This document shows, piece by piece, positions 57,901 through 64,000 of a DNA stretch of 64,000 nucleotides; position 1 is the stretch's first letter, and each line of letters begins with the position of its first letter. A program made the translations under genes and the position numbers. Source of the DNA: Monodelphis domestica (Eukaryota; Chordata; Mammalia; Didelphimorphia; Didelphidae). The notes beneath the pieces were generated by a model. The model was given only the letters and a program-made list of their open reading frames with translations, had not been told where the DNA came from and made no database searches. The stretch is taken from the NCBI RefSeq assembly GCF_027887165.1, contig NC_077232.1:53926788-53990787 (forward strand). The letters run 5' to 3'.

Positions 57901-60044
57901 GCTGGGACTCCAAGTTCTGGCCCTCAGACCAGTGCTCTTTATCCTTCCTCATTTGGTCTCAGATTTCTGCCAAATGAATATATTTTCATGTTCTTAATCT
58001 ATATTGGATAGAAATGCAGGAGGACAGCTGGAATGGCCAAGAATCTGCACTGGTAAATATTGATGGTATCAATTCAATACGCCAAAGGTTTATTGAAAGA
58101 CACTTTGGAACACACTGGGAATTAAATCCCATTAAAGGTTAAAGAGGTGTTGCTAACATTTTACCTTTATATAATTAGCTTAAAGTTAAAGGAATCTCTT
58201 AAAATAACTAAGGATGAGAAAACACAGAAGGATTGAAATCTGCCCTACTAGAGGGAATACTTATACTGAGTAGGTCAGAGATCCATTAAAGTAAAGAAAT
58301 TAAATCCTTTCTTTCCCTTCAGTCTTTCCTTTTTTCAAAAGTAGTCTATACGAGAAGTCAATTTCCTCCACATCACTGGCCATAACAAAAATCATCATTA
58401 TGGCATCTACTCAAATTGGTATGAATCTCCACCTTCAGATACCCATTTCACCTTAGAATGTCTTCCCCTTTTAAAAAAAAAATTGAAATGTGTTCTAGGT
58501 TTTCTGAGAACACATTTTATTTTTTTTTAATCTTTTTAAAAAATTTTTTATTTAATTGATTAATTTAGAGTATCTTTTCCAGGATTACAAAAATCACGTT
58601 CTTTCCCTTTTTAACCTTAATATCTAGTTAATCTAAGTCAGTTCTCTCTTTGGCCTGCCTCATTTTCCCCTTTTGTAACATGAAGGTCATGGGCTACACA
58701 ATGGAGTCTAAGACCCCTTCTGACTCCTAATAGTTGATTCATTATTTCCTATGTAAGCTTCACAAGACTCCAATGAACATACGATCATAGATTTAAAACT
58801 AGAAGGTCCCTTAAAGATTACAGAGTCCACGTAGGATTGATCAAGCAGTATAGCAAAATGGATTGTTGCAGGTCTTTGGCTTAGGAAGAAGGCTGAGGTT
58901 TCAGTGGCACCTCTGATGCATGATAGATAACTTTGGGCAAGTCACTTAATCTCACTAAACCTCCGTTTCTTTATCTGTAAAATGAAGGGGTTAGACTCAA
59001 TGATCACCAAGGCTCCTTGTAGCTCTAAGCTTATGATCCTATGTTCAGATTTTGGGGGTGGAGATGGGAATCATGTCATTTGGTTATGATGGAAAATCAT
59101 GGTGATAGAAGACACGACACATATGGATGTCTCCAGAGAAATACAGTGGAGAGAAAGCATAACCAAAAGGACAATATATAGATGGGCACATTTAGCAGAC
59201 ATCAGAGTTCAGATTGAATGCAATGATCAATTTAATTTCAAGAACCCTGATGACCCTTTTCCCCCTTCCTCATGGTAGGGAGATGAAGGGCTATAGGTAC
59301 AGAATATTTCATTTTGGGGTGGGCAGGGAAATTATTTTGGATAAATTGGCTTATCAACTGTGCTTTATTAAAAAGGGGGATGAGTTATGGAGGTGGGGAG
59401 AGGGTTTCTTGGAAGTGATTTATATAAAAAACAATTTGTATATAATATATAATATAATATATAAAAATATATAAAAAAAACTCATTTTATAAAAAAGAAA
59501 TTGAAATCCAACTTCAGGGATTTAAATAGATGATCAAGCTAGATCATGCATACAAGCACACACACACACACATTTTCTCTTACTTGGTGTGTGAATGACT
59601 ATGAAGGCAAGTCCCCCAAAGGGCCTCGATAACATCTTGGCCAATATAACCTCCCAAGAGGACAACTTTGAAAGATGTCACTCATTCAGATGAATGCTTT
59701 GTTATTATCATTTTTTAGAAATTACTCCAATCGCCCTAATGCCTTGTTTTGGGGTGCTGTACATCTGATACTACCTCATTTTGCCTTTCAAGGTTGGATT
59801 TTTAGTAGATCCTAGATTTAGAGCTGGAAAGTTCCTCAGAGAACATCTGGTACAAGTCCTTCGTTTTACAATTAAGGAGAATGAGGCTCAGGGAAATGAG
59901 GAAACTTGCCCATTGTCACATAGGAGACAAGATTTGAATCTAGGTCTTATGCTTCCAGAATCTGTGATTTTTCCACTCTCCCATGCAAGGTTATCCAGGC
60001 AGTTTGCACTTACAGGTTTTCCACTGGTGATTTTGGCAGCTTAC
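54998..60044 (-). other. ANO5 intron, 5.05 kb
   Basis: The largest intron seen here. It holds MIR and CR1-like fragments (57010-57190, 58790-59040, 59810-59970), a possible hAT remnant near 55950, TA-rich sequence at 59438-59477 and a short (CA)n at 59559-59572. I found no extra exon; 55100-55900, 56400-57000 and 57200-58750 show nothing I recognise. Confidence 0.6.
58835..59045 (+). repeat. MIR copy, nearly complete
   Basis: ACTTTGGGCAAGTCACTTAA, CTCCGTTTCTTTATCTGTAA and GGCTCCTTGTAGCTCTAAGC in MIR order. Confidence 0.7.
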
Positions 60045-60267
60045 CCATATCTGTGATCCAGATGGCTATCCTCTCGTACAAGAAATTCAGAATCATGATG
60101 ATGACAAAGTTTAAACAGGATGCAGTGACCGATGTGGCCAACTGGGGTGTCAACAGGCTGCTGATGGGCTGGAGAGTTTGTGTCGATTCCATGAAGCTGG
60201 CAAATGCCGCGTAGACTGACAGGCGGTACACAATCACTGCTATCATACTGGCTATGATTAGAAAGAT
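60045..60267 (-). CDS. ANO5: ANO5 exon: TM3 and TM4
   Basis: 223 bp, acceptor CTCTCCCTATAG, donor ATGG|GTAAGC (phase 0 to 1). Reads [20 protein letters not shown] (TM3), [20 protein letters not shown], then [20 protein letters not shown] and [14 protein letters not shown] (TM4). The ASFMES loop is ANO5-like; ANO1 and ANO6 differ. The Gly codon seen if the frame runs on is intronic; the split codon becomes Glu with the next exon. Confidence 0.95.
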
Positions 60268-61246
60268 CTATAGGGAGAGCAAGTATTGAGAGCTTATGAA
60301 CTCAGGTGTTGGAGCTCTAAGCCCAATCTGGGTAGGGACTTCCCCAGACTGGTGAAGCACAACGACCATTTTTTTATTTTAATCAGCCAACTGAGCAGAC
60401 CTAACATGCAAAGGGCACCAGTCTCCCCTTCTATAAACAGAACATGAATATTAAAAGAAAATATTATTTATGCAGGTATTATTACATATAGCTAAGTTTC
60501 AGGGCTAAATGTTTTCATGGCTTTCTGACTAAAGTCTAGAGCAAAGTAGGGGTGGGTCTGCCTTGGCTGCTGTGAATATCAGGTTTGTTTGAGCCCTTTT
60601 TGGGCCAATCTGGTGAGTTCATCAGTGTAGGGAATTCTCAGTTTGGAAGCTCCTTCCAGAGATGCAGACTGATAATTCTATTGGCAACTCTTATGGAACT
60701 TACAAAGTATATAAGACAAGAAGAGCTGAAGAAACTTGCCCCAGGGGCTACAGAATCAGTCTGTTATCAGATACAGATCTTGAATTCAGGACTTCTTGAG
60801 TCCCTGGTTTTCTATCCATTCTGGAAATAGTAGCTATAAAAGTGCTACTTTCTTATCTCTTCCCTCCATTACTAGGCAGCTAGAAGTTATTGCTTGTAGT
60901 GGTGCAACATTGAAAGGTGCTCTTGCTAGGAAAGCTATTATACATGTTTGAGATGCCCTATTCTGTGGCTTTCATCATTTAACTAAAAATGTTCATGATA
61001 AATAGTTGGAGAAGAGGTGAAAAGATTTTGCTCCTACATCAGAATATCAGCAATAAGACCATTTTGACCAAATCTGCCTGAAATTGTGGATCTCAAGTCT
61101 GATTTGATAAGAATTAGAAATGGGAGGCAGAGCATTATGGGGGCATTCCACCTGTATCCTCCCAAGGGAAAGTCCTACCATGCTAAGGTATGGACTATTG
61201 ATTGTATTCTTTCCTCCTTTGGGCTGGTTATAACTTTACTTTTTAA

Positions 61247-61430
61247 AAACCTTTCCCTTTGTCTTAGGATTGATACTAAATATCAATTCTAAAAAAAAAT
61301 AATAAAAATAAATAAATATCAATTTTCTAAGACAGAAGAGTGGAAAGGGTTAGGCAACTGGGATTAAGTGACTTGCTCAGGGTCACACAGCTAGGCAGTA
61401 TCTAAAGCTAGATTTGAAGCTGACTATAGA
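61247..61430 (-). mobile_element. tRNA-head CORE-SINE, diverged
   Basis: TTTAAAAACCTTTCCCTTTG tail, an internal A-rich duplication at 61290-61318 (ATATCAATT repeated), then GGGATTAAGTGACTTGCTCA CORE and AGCTAGATTTGAAGC. The head is lost. Confidence 0.65.
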
Positions 61431-61831
61431 GGCAGAGATGGATTTAAAGCCAGCTTCTGACATATACTGGCTGTGAGTCCCTGGGTAAGTCACTGAACCA
61501 CTATATGACTCAAGTACTGCCCAAGGATTATGTTGTAAGTCATAGAGGGATTGTGATCTATGGCAGTGGAGTTAGTTGTCCCATTGGGAGGTTCTAGGTG
61601 ACAAAAATCATGGGTCTTTTATGTATGGGTGAAAATTAATCTTCTCTTCTATGGTTATTCTAGAAAGAGCTCAAATGAAAAAGATGGGTCAGACTTTTTT
61701 GGTTGTTACTTTTCCCTTACAGAGAAGAAAATAGGAAAAATATTTTATTTTTCTAAAAACTAACCAAAAAAATGTGGTCAGGTCTGCGAAGAAAATTGGT
61801 AAGCCTTTTCAGTTAAGAAATATCCATCTTT

Positions 61832-62056
61832 GGGGGCAACTGGGTAGCTCAGTGGATTGCAAGTCAGACCTAGAGACAGGAGGCCCTAGGTTCAAATCTG
61901 ACCTCAAGACACTTCCCAGCTGTGTGACCCTGGACAAGTCACTTGACCCCCATTGCCTAGCCCTTATCACTCTTCTACCTTGGAGCCAACATACAGTATT
62001 GACTCCAAGACAAAAGGTAAGGGTTTAAGAAAAAAAGAAAGAAAGAATTAAAAAAA
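61832..62056 (+). mobile_element. Young tRNA-head CORE-SINE with perfect target duplication
   Basis: GGGGGCAACTGGGTAGCTCA head, TAGGTTCAAATCTGACCTCA B box, AGCTGTGTGACCCTGGACAA CORE, AAGGTAAGGGTTTAAG and A-rich tail. Flanked by a perfect 17-bp direct repeat, AAGAAATATCCATCTTT (61815-61831 and 62057-62073). In the first complete ANO5 intron of the window, antisense to the gene. Confidence 0.94.
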
Positions 62057-62327
62057 AAGAAATATCCATCTTTATCCAGGTAGGGGAGGAGAAAAGAAAA
62101 TGTATAGGTCACATGGGTTGAACGCTACATAACAGTTTTCTCTTTTTGTCTTGGTCTTTTGCCTGTAATAGTTTTGACTTTAATTCTGGTGCACTTTGCA
62201 TGAGAGGCTAAAATCAAAAAGCATGCAGGGAAATAGTGGGCCCCAGACTCCCAGGGAGAGCAAGCTTCAATATAAACCCCAAACAATTTATGGTTAAAGG
62301 GATCAGGAGAGTCAAAGAGATGCTCAC

Positions 62328-62402
62328 CCAGAACATCACGGTAGCTCCAGAGAAACAGAACCGCACCGCCTGACTAGTAAGCGGCAAGTAAGGCTCCAGT
62401 TC
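62328..62402 (-). CDS. ANO5: ANO5 exon: cytoplasmic loop into TM3 (first exon in window)
   Basis: 75 bp, acceptor TTTTATTATAG, donor TGG|GTGAG, phase 0 at both ends. Reads ELEPYLPLTSQAVRFCFSGA then TVMFW. Human ANO5 has a comparable EPY-PL-S segment entering TM3. No further exon was found between 62403 and 64000, so the next upstream exon lies outside. Confidence 0.88.
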
Positions 62403-64000
62403 CTATAATAAAACAGGCCAGCAAGCAGAGCAAGATTCAAAATCCACACTCCAAACAGGGTTGACACCAAGCAGCCATCAGAGCTCCCGAGAGTTGTGGG
62501 AGGGCATACACACCCTGGTAGAGCCCATCACCAGTCATGGAAAGTCAATGCCAGCAGTGGGGCTAGCTAGGGCATGGCCACGAGGACCGGCATGGGATGA
62601 GGCATGCTGAACCAACTTCTCTTCTGAGGATGTGCTGCTGAGCTGCAGGGCAATAGGGTACATGAGCATCTCAGCATGAATGCCTGGGTCAGCCGGAGCA
62701 TCTCCTAAAGCTCAATGGGACATAGAATCATAAATGAAGGTCTGGAAGGCATATTAAAAGGCATCCAGTCCAATTCCTTCATTTTGCAAATGAGGAAACA
62801 GATTTCTACTCTTAAGTGACTTGCCCAAAGTCACACAGGTAACAATGGAAAGAGAAATTGGATACAAGTTTAAGCCCTCTGACCCATATCCAACCCTCTT
62901 CCAGTGCATCACTGAGACTGGCATTGCTTTGCATGAGGTGCAGTATGGAACCATTTTTTCCACCTGCATTTTACCTGGATGTATCCCATTCTTCCACACC
63001 ATCTATGAAGCCTGACCATTGCCACTGCCAGACCTCTTACTGTAATGTGTTAGTTGGGTTAGTCCACATCCCCAGCTGCAAAAGGAAGCAGCTAGATCTT
63101 ACCCAAAAGAGGATTGCCATCCAGCAGAGGAGTAGTTTCCCATAGAAATCTAAAGTCCACTTTCTTTCAAATTCTATTTCCTAAAATATCAGATTAGATG
63201 GTTTAAAGAGGGCTGGGGCGACTGCAAAATGGGGAAAGAAAATGGAAGAAAGTATATGGAGCAGGATATCCAAGATGGCGTGCCCTGGAAAATCCCAGGC
63301 TTCTTTGGATGACGCCTCGACCTCTGTTTCTAACATGTTGACTTCAAAGGAGCTGATCCTGGACACGGGCACTTGTGTTTGGCAAGCCAGTTCTTATCAT
63401 CCTTTGACTACCTGCTGTCCAGGAGGAGAAGGTGGCCAAGCAACAAAAGAGCAATTCTTGTAGTATAATGGTCATCATTCAACAGCTGTCTTACTATACC
63501 ATTTTATCTGTTAATAATTGTTAGCAGTGTTAATAATGACTTGTTTTTTTAATATCAGGAAGTTGTAACCAATAGACATTACAAATTATAAAAACCACTG
63601 AACCCACATTCAGTGTGACTTATTCATTAAAACTGCTCAATCTAAATGGGCTTTCTTACAGGAATTTTAAATAGAATCTTTTAATATCATCCATTCTAGG
63701 CAGAGGACTGGAATTATAATTTTGACTTCAACCCAGGGTCTTCTCTAATCTCAGCATGTAGCTGAAAAGGCTAATTGTCTCTGATGACAAATATCAGGAC
63801 AATCCCTCTGTAGAAATTAAAAAAACAAAACTGCAAAAATTATGGTCTCTGGATAGGCAGTCATAGCATCAACAACTATTAGCAATCCTGGGAATAAAAT
63901 CTTGGCAGAGCAATCAAATGGAGACATTTGTAAGAAGTTTGCATTAGAGCAATGACGGAGAAATACTGATTCACTCAACTATGTGTTGGCTTTTTTCCAG
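62403..64000. other. ANO5 upstream intron sequence
   Basis: No minus-strand exon was recognised. Contains a CR1/MIR-like copy (62724-62870) and otherwise unique sequence. The plus-strand frame at 63284 is described separately. Confidence 0.5.
63284..63463 (+). other. Unidentified plus-strand open frame, possible retrocopy remnant
   Basis: Starts ATGGCGTGCCCTGG in a good Kozak context (CAAGATGGCG) and reads MACPGKSQASLDDASTSVSN, then MLTSKELILDTGTCVWQASS with a stop after KEQFL. Codon usage and the CpG-containing start look more gene-like than the flanks. No intron signal, and I do not recognise the protein. It could be a fragment of a processed pseudogene or chance. Confidence 0.2.

Noticed and set aside
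63990..64000. TTTTTTCCAG at the right edge as a plus-strand splice acceptor
   Set aside because: ANO5 is on the minus strand and no plus-strand exon follows within the window; nothing supports it.

Overview
This is mammalian nuclear DNA, most likely marsupial. It is AT-rich and full of interspersed repeats: CORE-SINEs with a tRNA-derived head (Mar1/Mon1 type), an RTE/BovB-type LINE, CR1/L3, L2, MIR and L1. That mix is characteristic of opossum, wallaby and dasyurid genomes. There are no operons, phage, CRISPR arrays or bacterial genes.

Layout. (1) 1-4855: a LINE-1 on the minus strand with its 5' end to the right and cut off by the left window edge. It has a CpG-rich 5' UTR, an intact 307-residue ORF1 and an ORF2 that I read codon by codon from 2708 to the edge (902 codons) with no stop. 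(2) 4856-about 38000: intergenic DNA with no supportable gene. It holds old L2, MIR, CR1/L3 and L1 fragments, tRNA-type SINEs, two candidate solo LTRs (8193-9216 and 28896-29688), a degenerate tandem array of about 39 bp units (16.7-18.1 kb) and several microsatellites. (3) About 38000-62402: the 3' half of ANO5 (anoctamin 5, TMEM16E) on the minus strand.

ANO5. Nine exons could be assembled with consistent GT/AG sites and reading phases: 62402-62328, 60267-60045, 54997-54828, 54317-54220, 51707-51577, 48402-48197, 46170-45989, 44904-44799 and 41824-41600 (stop). They give 471 residues covering about TM3 to TM10 and the cytoplasmic tail, followed by a probable 3.6 kb 3' UTR ending near a distal poly(A) signal at 38012-38017. 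The 5' half of the gene lies beyond the right edge. The introns hold nested repeats, including an RTE copy split by a SINE and a CR1/L3 copy split by a Mar1 SINE.

The most notable element is the L1. Nothing in the visible 4.85 kb disables it, so it may be young and potentially competent. It also has an unusually long (530 nt) purine-rich spacer between ORF1 and ORF2. Names of repeat families come from recognition, not a database search.
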